Positions 51,047 to 60,693 of a stretch of DNA of 64,000 nucleotides are shown here, one piece after another. The stretch is from Sphingobium sp. B2D3C. Lineage in GTDB: Bacteria; Pseudomonadota; Alphaproteobacteria; Sphingomonadales; Sphingomonadaceae. Position 1 is the stretch's first letter; each line of letters starts with the position of its first letter. The translations under genes were made by a program, and so were the position numbers. Below the pieces are notes generated by a model. The model did not search any database. It saw only the letters and a list, made by a program, of their open reading frames with translations, and was not told the origin of the DNA. The stretch lies in assembly GCF_025961835.1 (NCBI RefSeq), contig NZ_JAOQOK010000001.1, positions 2,728,001 through 2,792,000 of the forward strand. The letters are read 5' to 3'.

Positions 51047-52414
51047 ATGATGACCCGCCCCCTGCGCCCTGCGCGCTCGCACCGATTAGATCGATTGGCC
51101 CGCCTTGCGCTGTGGTCCGTACTGCCTCTGGTGGCGCTGGCCGGGCCGGCAATGGGACAGGAGGCTGCGCCCGCGCCTGAACACACGGCGCAGCACACTG
51201 CCAGCCCGGTTGATCTGGGCGATATCGATGGCGATGGCGGCGTTTCAGCTTTCTATCAATGGACCGGCGAAATCCCCGCACCTGGCCAGATGCTGCGGCA
51301 AGAGCCGTTGCCGGCGGACCGCAGGCAGCCGGAAAGCGGCCAAGCACTGCGCATTCTCTATTCCTCTACCAGCGGCGTGGGAGATCAAGGGCCGATCGTC
51401 GTTTCGGGCATGCTATTCCTGCCCAAGGGAAGCGCACCGAAGGGCGGTTGGCCGCTCGTCTCGTGGGCGCATGGCACGACCGGTTTTGCCGATGTCTGCG
51501 CGCCCTCGTGGAATGGCACGTCGCTGCGCGATCAGGGCTATCTGCAGCGCTGGCTGGAGGCGGGCTTTGCCGTCGTCGCGACCGACTATGAAGGGTTGGG
51601 GGCAGATGGCGTCCATCCCTATCTCATCTGGCGATCCGAAGGGCATGCCGTGCTGGACGCCGCCCGCGCCGCCTCCGCCGCTTATCCCGCTGTGCTGTCG
51701 CGCCGTGTGGTACTCGTCGGTCAGTCGCAAGGTTCGGGCGCGGCGATTGGCTCTGCCTATCTGGCAAAGAGCTATGCGCCACAGCTAGACCTGCTCGGCA
51801 CCGTCGCGACCGGCCTCGTCATGACCTTCGATACGCCGGAGGCCGCCGGGCAGGCCGCAAAGGGCGAGAAGATGACCGATCCCCGTGCGATGGACCCGGG
51901 CTTTGCCATGCTGCGCATCGCCGGCACAGATCGCGCGCTCAATCCCGATCTTGATCCGGCCGATTTCGTCACGTCCGCGGGCTATCCGCTGCTGCGCCTT
52001 TCGCGGCACGGCTGCCTGCGCGACCTGATGGCCAAGGCGGAGGAGATGGGGCTCAAGGACGGGCAGACGGTCTTCACAGCGGATCTCGCGCCGCTCGACA
52101 GCAAGATGGACGCCGCCTTCGCCTTTACCGATGGGCGCATCCCCGGCCCGCTGTTCGTCGGCACCGGCCTTGCCGACGACATGGCCGGCACGCAGGGACA
52201 GTATAACGCCGTGCGCGCCATGTGCGCGGCGGGGACGCAGGTCCATTGGCACACCTATCCGGGTGAGGACCACAGCACCGCCGTCACGGTTTCGGCTGCC
52301 GACTCGATCCCCTTCGCGCAGAATCTGCTCAAGGGCCATGTGCCAGCCTCTAACTGCGCAAGCATCCAGCACCCCGGGCCAGTCCAGCAGCGCAAAGGCG
52401 CTTATATCGACTGA
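51047..52414 (+). CDS. Secreted alpha/beta hydrolase (secretory lipase LIP family)
   Basis: A 455-residue exported hydrolase. It has a twin-basic N-terminus and signal segment ending AGPAMGQ, then an alpha/beta hydrolase fold with oxyanion-region SWAHGTTGFADVCAPS and the nucleophile elbow GQSQGSG (Ser). The final catalytic His is in TYPGEDHSTAV. Three cysteines in the mature part could form a disulphide. The LIP-family layout suggests esterase or lipase action in the periplasm or outside the cell. Start 51047 has AAGGAG 11 bases upstream; a GTG at 51035 overlaps that site and is rejected. Convergent with a TonB receptor. Confidence 0.85.
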   Translation: MMTRPLRPARSHRLDRLARLALWSVLPLVALAGPAMGQEAAPAPEHTAQHTASPVDLGDIDGDGGVSAFYQWTGEIPAPGQMLRQEPLPADRRQPESGQALRILYSSTSGVGDQGPIVVSGMLFLPKGSAPKGGWPLVSWAHGTTGFADVCAPSWNGTSLRDQGYLQRWLEAGFAVVATDYEGLGADGVHPYLIWRSEGHAVLDAARAASAAYPAVLSRRVVLVGQSQGSGAAIGSAYLAKSYAPQLDLLGTVATGLVMTFDTPEAAGQAAKGEKMTDPRAMDPGFAMLRIAGTDRALNPDLDPADFVTSAGYPLLRLSRHGCLRDLMAKAEEMGLKDGQTVFTADLAPLDSKMDAAFAFTDGRIPGPLFVGTGLADDMAGTQGQYNAVRAMCAAGTQVHWHTYPGEDHSTAVTVSAADSIPFAQNLLKGHVPASNCASIQHPGPVQQRKGAYID

Positions 52415-52649
52415 GCGGCGGGCGACTTCATAAGCCCTTTTTCCGGCGCGCGAGCGCGCTTTTGCGCGTGATTACTGCGCGCGCAATTCCGCGTAACTCC
52501 TACCCTTCGCCCCCTCCAGTCAAGGAGAGGCGTTGGGAAGGACAGTCGCGCGCCGGAACCGCCTCGGCTATACATCGCGTCCCGCCATTTCTGCCAAGCA
52601 GGCGCCCAGGGCCTACGCCGATCAAGTCGGCCCACGACTTTCGCGCATA
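52415..52649. other. Gap between convergent lipase and TonB receptor genes
   Basis: About 230 bases with no supportable gene. Read with the terminator at 52650-52687 it completes a 319-base intergenic stretch. Short GC palindromes near 52452-52486 (GCGCGCGA and GCGCGCAA) were seen, but nothing could be assigned. Confidence 0.35.
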
Positions 52650-52687
52650 ACAAAGCAGAACGGCGGAAGCATCGCTGCTCCCGCCGT
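52650..52687 (-). terminator. Intrinsic terminator of the third TonB receptor gene
   Basis: Twelve-base arms (52660-52671 and 52676-52687, one G-U pair) with a four-base loop. On the minus strand the stem is followed by TCTGCTTTGTT, giving a moderate T tract. Confidence 0.75.
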
Positions 52688-52733
52688 CCGCGCGACCCGA
52701 AGGACTATTTGCCCTTCGTCTCAAATCCTGTCG

Positions 52734-55085
52734 TCAGTAGCGATACTGGAACGTCAGACCCACCGTGCGCGGGCGGTAGGTCTGGTTGTAGTAGAGCGGC
52801 GAGCCTACCGAGTCGTGATTGCGTGCCAGCAGGTCGTTCGAGTTCAGCAGATTGTCGACGAAGACGGAAAGGTCCACGCCGCTGAACCGCGCGCCGGCAC
52901 GGGCCGAGACGAAGTTGCGGCCGGGCAGTTCGGTCAGGCCGGCATCATAGCCATAGGTGCCTGGCACCGCGCCGCGGAAAGTGTGGCTGGCGAAGGAATA
53001 TTCGCCACGCACATAGCCGTCCACACCTGCGCTGAGCTCCCGTTCGTAGCTGCCATAGACGCGGCCGGTCCAGGCCGGTCCGCCGATGTGCTGCCCGTCG
53101 GCCTTGAGCACCAGCCCATTGCCGCCGAGCACGTCGCTGTCATAGGTCAGATCGACATAGGCCACGTTGCCGCCGATGTTCAGGCCGCGGGCCGCGCGCA
53201 AATCCAGCGAGAGTTCGCCGCCCTTACCCGTGGCGTTGCCGAGATTGTAGATGAAGGAGAAGGCGCAGGTCGGCAAACGCACGGACTGCTGGATGTTCTT
53301 CCACTTCATCACATAGGCACTGGCACCGATCTGGAGCGCACCGCCGAACAGCGAGTTCTTGGTGCCTGCCTGATAGGACCAGAGGTTATCCGACTCATAG
53401 GCTGTCGGGCTCTCGGTCAGGCCGAGCGTGGCAAGATCGCCCGTGCACAGGTCGCTGACGATCTTCGCCTGAGCACCACCGGGGCGGAAACCCTTGGTCG
53501 CCGAGGCATAGATCATGTTGTTGGGCGCGAACTTGTAGGAGATGCCGAAGTTCGGCGTCCACGCGTGTTCCTTCATGCTGGCCGTCGTGACGGTGCGCAC
53601 GCCCCGTGAGGTCGGACCATCGGTGATGTTGGTGAAGTCGAAATCAACATGGCTGTAGCGGATCGCGGCGGTCAGCGTCAGCTTGTCGGTCGGCTTGAAG
53701 TCCAGGCTTGCGTAGCCGGCGATCTGTTCGTCCTTGGCATCGACCAGGTTCACATAGCTGTAGACGCCTTGATATTGCTGGAAGCCGTTCACCAGAACGC
53801 CAGGAATACGTCCAGAGCCAGTGTAGTTGGCGAATTCCTGTTTGCTCTTCGAGTAATAGACGCCGGCCGTCCAGTCGAGCAGCGCATTCTCATAGGACTG
53901 CAGACGCGCTTCCTGAACGAAGTTCTTCTGACGCATGTTCAGGTATACGCCCATGTTGTTCAGGTCCTTGTTGGCGTAGGTGCCGAAAGGACTGCCCGAG
54001 CGCAGGACCGAGAAATAAGTCGCGTAGTTCAGCGTCTGCTTCTGCTTGCGATCGAAGTAGGACGTGTTGGTGATCAGGTCGATATTGGGCGCAACTTCCC
54101 ATTCGACCTTCAGGGCCGGTAGGTAGAAGGTGTCCGTGCTCGGCTCGAGGGCGTAGACGCCGCTGTGATAATCATTTTCTGCGGCCAGGCCGTAGCCTTC
54201 CCAGAAGTCATCGCGCGAGCGGGTGTGGACGCGCTGATAATAGAAGCTCGGGGTGATGGTGAGCGTCTCGGTCGGCTTCATGCCCAAAGCGGCACGGAAG
54301 ACCGCTGCGTTGCCGGAATTGATGTCCTTGGCTTTCACCACGTCAGTGCCGTGCACGACCTGATCGATGTAGCCGCCCGTGTCCTGATACCAGCCGCTGA
54401 GGCGGAAGGCGACCTTGTCGCTGATCGGCGCTCCGAAAGCGAGACCGGCCTCGTAGCTGGGCGAGCCCTCCTGCGTGAAGGAAACCTGCGCGCGGCTGTA
54501 AATTTTAAGCGAGTCATAGTTCGGTTCCGGCGTGATGAAGCGCACCGCGCCACCCTGCGCACTTGCGCCAAACAGGGTGCCCTGCGGGCCGTACAAAACC
54601 TCGACACGGTCGAGATCGAAAATCCGAGGATAAGGGTTGCCGCCATAATAGCCAACGTTGCGGATCTGGATCGGCGTTTCGTCGATGTAGATCGCGGTGG
54701 TGGCAGAGCCGACGTCCGAGGAAAGACCGCGGATCGCGATGTTGCTGCCATTATTGGCGGTAGAACCGGCGCTCGACGTGAAGTTCAGCGCAGGAGTCAG
54801 GCGGGAGAGGTCGTCGATCGTGCGCACGCCCTGCTGGTCCATCAGCCGCTTGTCATAGCTGGTGATCGAGAGCGGAACCTCATTGATTGCCTGTTCGCGC
54901 CGCGTTGCGGTGACGACGATGACGCCCTGATCGTCAGCCGCATCCGCTGCGGCAGCATCGGTGGCGTCAGCAGCATGGGCCGTGCCGATGCATGTCGCCA
55001 GCGCAGCGACTGCGCAGGATATGGAAAGGGCACTGAATGTGCGCCCGCTTCGCGTCGACCCGATTTCGTTCTTGATGAGAGACAT
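52734..55085 (-). CDS. TonB-dependent outer-membrane receptor
   Basis: A 783-residue receptor. A long basic signal region ends near THAADATDAA, followed by the TonB box region VIVVTATRREQAINEVP, the plug (VEVLYGPQGTLFGASAQGG) and the barrel ending RTVGLTFQYRY. The start at 55085 has AGGGG eight bases upstream and yields a proper signal peptide; the frame opens at 55250. It is divergent from an amidohydrolase gene with which it may share control, and convergent with a secreted hydrolase. This suggests import of a product released by the hydrolase or of the amidohydrolase's substrate. Confidence 0.92.
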   Translation of the reverse strand: MSLIKNEIGSTRSGRTFSALSISCAVAALATCIGTAHAADATDAAAADAADDQGVIVVTATRREQAINEVPLSITSYDKRLMDQQGVRTIDDLSRLTPALNFTSSAGSTANNGSNIAIRGLSSDVGSATTAIYIDETPIQIRNVGYYGGNPYPRIFDLDRVEVLYGPQGTLFGASAQGGAVRFITPEPNYDSLKIYSRAQVSFTQEGSPSYEAGLAFGAPISDKVAFRLSGWYQDTGGYIDQVVHGTDVVKAKDINSGNAAVFRAALGMKPTETLTITPSFYYQRVHTRSRDDFWEGYGLAAENDYHSGVYALEPSTDTFYLPALKVEWEVAPNIDLITNTSYFDRKQKQTLNYATYFSVLRSGSPFGTYANKDLNNMGVYLNMRQKNFVQEARLQSYENALLDWTAGVYYSKSKQEFANYTGSGRIPGVLVNGFQQYQGVYSYVNLVDAKDEQIAGYASLDFKPTDKLTLTAAIRYSHVDFDFTNITDGPTSRGVRTVTTASMKEHAWTPNFGISYKFAPNNMIYASATKGFRPGGAQAKIVSDLCTGDLATLGLTESPTAYESDNLWSYQAGTKNSLFGGALQIGASAYVMKWKNIQQSVRLPTCAFSFIYNLGNATGKGGELSLDLRAARGLNIGGNVAYVDLTYDSDVLGGNGLVLKADGQHIGGPAWTGRVYGSYERELSAGVDGYVRGEYSFASHTFRGAVPGTYGYDAGLTELPGRNFVSARAGARFSGVDLSVFVDNLLNSNDLLARNHDSVGSPLYYNQTYRPRTVGLTFQYRY

Positions 55086-55419
55086 GACTCCGACCCCTTT
55101 TTCTCGATACTTGCGAGTAACCTCTCTTGCGCCACGCACCGTCCAGATGTCCTCGCGTGTAACCTCCCTGCTGTTGACCAGCATTTCTGGGCAACGCGTT
55201 CCCCGGCGCACGCACATCAAGACAAAGTTTTGCCCGCTGCACCATTGCAAGAAGCGAACCGACCTGTTGCTAAATGTGTAAGAGGAGCGCCCGGCGTTGT
55301 TGCAAGCGGCGTCGAGCGATCTCTTTTTTGCACCGCCTGGAGCGCCCAGGCGCTTTAGAGTGATGGCAGATCAAGGCCGTTGGGTTTTGGGTGAGCACAG
55401 GCAGAATGGGAAACCCGTC
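55086..55419. other. Divergent promoter region, TonB receptor / amidohydrolase
   Basis: About 330 bases that should hold both promoters. The sequence contains CGAGTAACCTCTCTTGCGC and a related GCGTGTAACCTCCCTGC (a loose direct repeat, TAACCTC, 55121 and 55160 regions), possibly a regulator site. No gene or RNA could be supported. Confidence 0.35.
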
Positions 55420-56874
55420 ATGACACTGCGGACACTGCTGGCGGGACGCGTCCTTGTGGATGCGCAAGGCACGCTGCTCGGACCAAGTCGGATCAGCATA
55501 GGCACCGACGGACGGATCTTGACGGTCGAGCCGGTGCCCGCGGAGTCGTTAAGTCCGGAGGAGGCCGGGCGCCTGATCATTCCCGCACTGTCCAACGCGC
55601 ATGATCATGGCAGAGGCCTTCGGACCCTCGCCTTTGGCGCGCCCGATCAATCTCTGGAAAGCTGGTTGCCCGACCTGCGCCGCCACCCTCGAGTCGATCC
55701 CTGGCTCAACGCTGTCGTGGCGCTCGGCAGGATCGCGTTGAGCGGTGTCGCCGCCGTCAACCATTGCCACAATACGCAGGACGGGCGCGCCTTGCTCGCT
55801 GAGGCGGAGGCTGTGTCGCGGGCCGCGCGCGATGTGGGAATCCGTGTCGGGTTTGGCTGGCCATTCTTTGACAGAAACCCCCAAGTCTACGGCGATCTGG
55901 GCCGTCTCGCCGCTTTCTATCCTGAAGAACAGCGCGCGGGAATTCTCGCTGCCGCTGATGGAATGCGAGATTGTACCACGAATTTCTCATGGTTCGAGCA
56001 GGCGAAGGCACTCGAGCACGACTATTTCACGCTTCAGTACCATCCGGTGGCGCCGCAATGGACAAAACCCGAGACGCTCGAGGCGATCGCCCGTGCATCA
56101 GCAGCGGATGGACGACGGGTGCACACACATATGTTGGAAACCGAGCTTCAACGGGATTGGTCGCGGGCCAATTGCCCGGGGGGTGTCGTGAGCTGGCTAG
56201 ACAGCCTGGGCCTGCTCAATGAGCAGCTCACTGTCGCACATGCAATCTGGCTCGATGATCGCGACATCGCGCTACTCGCCGAACGCGGCGTCATCGTGAG
56301 CGTCAACCTTTCCTCCAATCTGCGTCTCCGGTCGGGCATGCCTCAGATCGGCCGTCTGCTCGATGCTGGCGTGCGTGTCGCGTTCGGGCTGGATGGCATG
56401 GCCCTGGACGACGACGAGGACATGCTTCGGGAGCTGAGGCTGGCATGGCATGTGGGCGCTCGCGAGACGAAGTGGGGCATGGGCCGCGACCCCGGCTCAA
56501 TCCTGAAAGGCGTTTTCGACTGGGGGAGGCAGTCTATCCTCGGCGCTGCTTCGACGCCCGCCCATGCGGTCGCAGCAGGCCAGGATGCGGATCTTTTGAT
56601 CCTTCGCTTCGGCGTTCTGGCAGCCGATTGCATCATGCCTGATCCCGATCCTGTCCGCCTTGTGCTCGGACGGGCCAGAGCCGAGCATGTCGAATGCCTG
56701 CTCATCGGCGGTCGCTCCGTCGTTCAGGGAGGGCAATGCACCGGGATCGATCTGCGCGCACTAGAAGCGCGCCTCGTCGAGGAAGCGCGAGACGCCTTCG
56801 CCCGGTCACCGGCGTCTGAGCGAGACATCGCGCAGGCAAAGTCGGCCATAGGGCGCTACTATTGCTGCGAATAG
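55420..56874 (+). CDS. Amidohydrolase family protein (deaminase/chlorohydrolase-like)
   Basis: A 484-residue metal-dependent hydrolase of the cytosine-deaminase/AtzB/TrzN branch. The metal site is seen in SNAHDHGRGL (HxH), HTHMLETELQ, AHAIWLDDRD and the Asp in VAFGLDGMALDDDEDM. The N-terminal strand segment LRTLLAGRVLVDAQGTLLG and the C-terminal AGQDADLLILRFG form the small beta-sandwich. Members deaminate or hydrolyse nitrogen heterocycles such as triazines, guanine or creatinine. ATG 55420 fits the family N-terminus; 55363 is an alternative. It is divergent from a TonB receptor. Confidence 0.87.
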   Translation: MTLRTLLAGRVLVDAQGTLLGPSRISIGTDGRILTVEPVPAESLSPEEAGRLIIPALSNAHDHGRGLRTLAFGAPDQSLESWLPDLRRHPRVDPWLNAVVALGRIALSGVAAVNHCHNTQDGRALLAEAEAVSRAARDVGIRVGFGWPFFDRNPQVYGDLGRLAAFYPEEQRAGILAAADGMRDCTTNFSWFEQAKALEHDYFTLQYHPVAPQWTKPETLEAIARASAADGRRVHTHMLETELQRDWSRANCPGGVVSWLDSLGLLNEQLTVAHAIWLDDRDIALLAERGVIVSVNLSSNLRLRSGMPQIGRLLDAGVRVAFGLDGMALDDDEDMLRELRLAWHVGARETKWGMGRDPGSILKGVFDWGRQSILGAASTPAHAVAAGQDADLLILRFGVLAADCIMPDPDPVRLVLGRARAEHVECLLIGGRSVVQGGQCTGIDLRALEARLVEEARDAFARSPASERDIAQAKSAIGRYYCCE

Positions 56875-56935
56875 ATACGTCGATGCTGGTTCAAGCGAGC
56901 CCTGCGGCAGCTTCCGAGGCGCAACAGGACGCTCG

Positions 56936-58000
56936 TCAATTATAGCTCACCGTAACGGCAAAGCTGCCGGCGTAATCTCCCGAGGCTGTGCTACTCGGCA
57001 CCGTGAGAGTGCCCCCTACGCCCAACGTGAGGGAGCCCGATGTATTCAGCGTCTGTGCGCCGCTGGCGGATGGCGAAAGTGTGACACTGAGCGTGCCCCC
57101 GCCGCTCCCGCTCATTGTCAGGCTGCCCGGCGTTGTGACCGTGATTGCCGTGCTTGCCTGTCCGCCAATAGAAAACTGCGCGCGACCGCTGGTGAGGCCG
57201 GGAAGCAGGACGGGGCTTCCCGTTCCGATGGACCGGGCGCCATTCACGTTGCTGATCGAAACAGTGCCGCTGCCGCTCGCAGGCGGCCGGATCGCGCCGA
57301 ACGCCAGATCGCTGCTCTTGGTGAGGGTCAGCGACTTGCGAATGGTCGCGATTGCGTTTCGGGAAAGCGAGGATGCGGAGGGGATTGTCGGCGATTTCGC
57401 GACGCCCACGCCCCATGAGGCTGACGCGCTCGTACTGGTAGAGGCATTATCGCCAAGAATCGGCAGGGTCATTCCAACGAGGAAGGTGCGGCTGCTCGTT
57501 GAGGAGAAGCCGGTGAGGGGAAAGGTGATCGAGCCATCGGGATTCGTGGTGACAGCCCCCACCGTTCCAGTGCCGGAAGCCACAATGAAGTTTTTGACTG
57601 CCTGAGCCCGGCCACTGATCGTCGTCAGCGAAAAGAGGCGGACGAGCGCCGTCGCGCTCGTGCACGCGCTGCCGCCCGAGCACCGGATGGTAACGGTCGC
57701 GGCCGACTTGGTCCCCGAAGCGATATTTCCGCCGCTGCCCGCCGCCGAGGAGACCGCGCCGCTCGTCGTCATGGCGAAGTCGGTGTTGCCGCTCGTCGCC
57801 GCAGCGACGTTGCCGAAGTTCGGCGTGTTCGTTGTGATAGTGTTGACTGTGAAGGACTGGGCCAACGCCGGCCCTTGTGGAAGCGCCACCCAGAGCATTG
57901 CCGCACAAGTCGCTGCCAGTGTGCGCAGCCGCCGCACCGGCGCCGGCTGCCTGGTGGGCCAAGCGCTGCGCGCCGCCCCAGATGCGGTCGCATGTCTCAA
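56936..58000 (-). CDS. Two-domain DUF4402 pilus protein (probable tip adhesin)
   Basis: A 354-residue exported protein, the last gene of the pilus operon. A signal peptide ends near GPALAQ. The N-terminal half (about residues 48-215) is a spore-coat-U/adhesin-like beta domain with the disulphide pair in IRCSGGSACTS. The C-terminal half (about 220-354) is a DUF4402 pilin domain clearly related to the major pilin at 62239: KSSDLAFGAI and the end ASGDYAGSFAVTVSYN correspond to KTSDLAFGTI and ASGNYSGTFTATVAYN. A receptor-binding front domain with a pilin rear domain is the usual design of a tip adhesin. It overlaps the usher gene by four bases. Confidence 0.85.
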   Translation of the reverse strand: MRHATASGAARSAWPTRQPAPVRRLRTLAATCAAMLWVALPQGPALAQSFTVNTITTNTPNFGNVAAATSGNTDFAMTTSGAVSSAAGSGGNIASGTKSAATVTIRCSGGSACTSATALVRLFSLTTISGRAQAVKNFIVASGTGTVGAVTTNPDGSITFPLTGFSSTSSRTFLVGMTLPILGDNASTSTSASASWGVGVAKSPTIPSASSLSRNAIATIRKSLTLTKSSDLAFGAIRPPASGSGTVSISNVNGARSIGTGSPVLLPGLTSGRAQFSIGGQASTAITVTTPGSLTMSGSGGGTLSVTLSPSASGAQTLNTSGSLTLGVGGTLTVPSSTASGDYAGSFAVTVSYN

Positions 58001-60693
58001 TGCCTTGTCCCTTCGAAAATGACGGTTGCGTTCGCGTCCGGAGCCATGCCTCCCGCTTCCGGAATGGTGACGGAGACCGGCGCGGCCATGGCCATGCCCA
58101 GCCGCCCGGCCTGCTCGCGATCGAGTTGCAGATCATAGGTGCCAGGAGGCAGGCTCTCGAAATAAATGCTGCCGTCGAACTCGGAAACCGCCTCCTTCCG
58201 CATACCATCCTTGCCCACAAGCGCAGCGCGCACGGACGACAGGCCAACAAGCTTGCCAGTCGGTTGCCGCAAGACGATATGAACAAGCGCTTCCCCTACA
58301 GGCTTGAACGGATAAGCCAGCACCGCCACCTTGCCCCGGACGGGCGCAAATTCCACAATTTGGGGCGGGACGGCGACATAGGGCAAATCCACATCATCCA
58401 ACCCAATCGTGACTCGGGCGGAGGGGCCATATCCCAGGCCCGTCACCAGCGCTCGGCCGTTCCCGTCGGTGACCTCCTCCCTGGTCCCGCCTTTCAGCTT
58501 GAGCCCGGATACAGGCAATTCGCCCGGATCTCGTCGGCCGTTGCCATCGGAATCGAAGAAACTTTCGAACGCCAGATTCCCACCCGATGCCGCTCCGGAG
58601 CGCCGCACAGCATAGCGCCCGCTCAACGGATTGGGTGCCAGACTGAAGCTTAGCTGGATGCCGACGCTCCAGTCCCCTCGGGGTCTGGAATAATCCGCGC
58701 TGAAGGTAAGATCGGCTATCGGCAAGCGGACACTCAATCCCGCTTCCGCCGTCGTATCCCAGGTCGTTACAAATGATTGTCCGGCCGCGAGCCGCAGGGA
58801 GGAGCCTTCTCCCACGCTTCGGTCGACAGCCAGGTTGAAGGATCGGGCCTGAAGAGAGGGCTGCACATCATAGTCAAAGCCGCCCCGAACTTGCCATTCA
58901 TAGCCCGGATTGAAAGAAGCCGAGACATTTCCGGTCAATCGGTTTTGAGCCCCTGGCCCGGTCACGCGGTTATAATCCCAGCTGGCCGAGACCAGCGCAC
59001 GGGCAACGGGAAGCGACATGTTCAATGTCCCATACACGGCGCTCTGTCCGTCCACATAGGCGTCTTGACCGATCCGCAAGGCCACCGGAATGATCGAGCG
59101 GTTTCCGGCCTTCAAGCCAAAGTCGAAAGTTGCTTCGGTTCCAGATCGCAGAGCGCGCCCGTCACCACCATGGGGGGCGGCGTCATCGACAAAGCCATTT
59201 CGGAATTCGGCGCGTCGTATCGTCGATGCGATCCCGAACGGCTTCCCCGCGACGCCCACAACAGCAGCATATCCGCTCAGACTGTCTCGCGCTGCATCGC
59301 CCTGAACAGCCAGGCCGAATACCGAACCTCGCACGCCGGCCGAGAGGAGGAAGCGCGCGGCATCCTGCGTGGACGAATAGCGCGCGAGACCGACCGCGCC
59401 TGTCCAGCTTTCGGAAAAGCCGTACAGCACATTCAGCGTACCGACGAGCAGCCCAGCGCCCACGGATGGCTCCTGCGAGCCCTCGAAGCCAACGAGGGTC
59501 TTGCCCTGCTCGCCAATGCCAAAGTCGATAATCAGTTCTCCGGGAGCGGCCTGTCCACTGCCGACGGAAATGACCCGGGTGGTCTCAGTGCGGCTACCAT
59601 TGGGGCCATAATCCACAATCCGGATGACGTTGAGGCCACGAACCAGGGGGACATCGTCGAATTCATAGCGTCCTTCGACCGCCGTCGACTGCGCACCGCT
59701 CAGAATGTCGTTCACATAGATCTGGACGTCATGCCCACGCGGGAGTTCGCCGCGAATATCGACACGTTCGAAGATGCTCGCCTGCTCCAAAGGCCGGGTT
59801 GAAAACGCAAAGCCACGCGCGGCAACACTTCTGGGGCCCAGTGCGAGGGCCGGCAGGAATGTATCGCCCAAGGAAGCACTGGTCGCCTGCAGGGGGCCCA
59901 GCAAGCCACCCTTCGGCTCACGCCGCTCAAGAAGCAACCGCGCCAGAGCTGGCTTCCCACGATCGTCGGACGCGAGATAACCTTGAAATCCGGCGTTCAA
60001 GAATGCGGCCGAAGCCCGCACGTCGAACCGCCTTTGAAAGGGTTGCCCCCGCGTATCGGAACCCACATCCGTGGTTACATCGAAGGCGGGAAAAGACAGC
60101 ATGCCAGCTGGCGCCGCCACCGAAAGAACCGGCTCCAGGACAGCGCCAGAACGTGCGATGTTATTTCCCTGCGCCATCCGCTCAGCCCGCATCTGAACGG
60201 GCAGCTTCTCTCGGGCCTCCAGATTGAGCGTCAATTCCGACACATCCAATGTCATTCGCACCGGGAGCAGCCGTTCCATCAGGGAAACGGTCAGGTAGAT
60301 GTCGCCGCTGTCTTGCAGCGCGTCACCCGGCTTCAGAATGATGCGCGCCGTGCCCGCCCGCGCCTCACCCAACGCAATATCAAGGAAGATGGACTGGCGA
60401 GCCTGGCCCACCTGCCCCGTCAATCTCCCATCTGCCGGTGAAACCTGAACATCCAGATCGAGAAGGCGCGTCAGCGCGCCGACGGGGATGAGAACGATAT
60501 CGTCGCCCACCTGAAGTGCGGGAAGCGCATCCGATAAAGATGCCCGGTCAAGGACAACCTCAAGCAGCAAAAGTTGATTATCGTCAGCGGCCAGTTCGCC
60601 GCTGTCCGCCCAAAGAGGAGTAGGCTGAGCAGTGGCGATCATGAGCATCAGTCCAATCCACAGGCTACGGCAAGGAGATCTGGCTCTGCGCAA
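57997..60693 (-). CDS. Fimbrial outer-membrane usher protein
   Basis: An 898-residue outer-membrane assembly platform for a chaperone-usher pilus. After the signal peptide there is the N-terminal periplasmic domain, then the barrel with the plug region (IYVNDILSGAQSTAVEGRYE, typical of ushers), and a C-terminal part with an SdrD B-like calcium segment (FFDSDGNGRRDPGELPVSGL) and a final beta domain. It starts at a TTG codon (60693), because the ATGs at 60648 and 60642 would cut the signal peptide; this makes the start less certain. It overlaps the chaperone gene by 29 bases. Confidence 0.88.
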   Translation of the reverse strand: MRRARSPCRSLWIGLMLMIATAQPTPLWADSGELAADDNQLLLLEVVLDRASLSDALPALQVGDDIVLIPVGALTRLLDLDVQVSPADGRLTGQVGQARQSIFLDIALGEARAGTARIILKPGDALQDSGDIYLTVSLMERLLPVRMTLDVSELTLNLEAREKLPVQMRAERMAQGNNIARSGAVLEPVLSVAAPAGMLSFPAFDVTTDVGSDTRGQPFQRRFDVRASAAFLNAGFQGYLASDDRGKPALARLLLERREPKGGLLGPLQATSASLGDTFLPALALGPRSVAARGFAFSTRPLEQASIFERVDIRGELPRGHDVQIYVNDILSGAQSTAVEGRYEFDDVPLVRGLNVIRIVDYGPNGSRTETTRVISVGSGQAAPGELIIDFGIGEQGKTLVGFEGSQEPSVGAGLLVGTLNVLYGFSESWTGAVGLARYSSTQDAARFLLSAGVRGSVFGLAVQGDAARDSLSGYAAVVGVAGKPFGIASTIRRAEFRNGFVDDAAPHGGDGRALRSGTEATFDFGLKAGNRSIIPVALRIGQDAYVDGQSAVYGTLNMSLPVARALVSASWDYNRVTGPGAQNRLTGNVSASFNPGYEWQVRGGFDYDVQPSLQARSFNLAVDRSVGEGSSLRLAAGQSFVTTWDTTAEAGLSVRLPIADLTFSADYSRPRGDWSVGIQLSFSLAPNPLSGRYAVRRSGAASGGNLAFESFFDSDGNGRRDPGELPVSGLKLKGGTREEVTDGNGRALVTGLGYGPSARVTIGLDDVDLPYVAVPPQIVEFAPVRGKVAVLAYPFKPVGEALVHIVLRQPTGKLVGLSSVRAALVGKDGMRKEAVSEFDGSIYFESLPPGTYDLQLDREQAGRLGMAMAAPVSVTIPEAGGMAPDANATVIFEGTRH

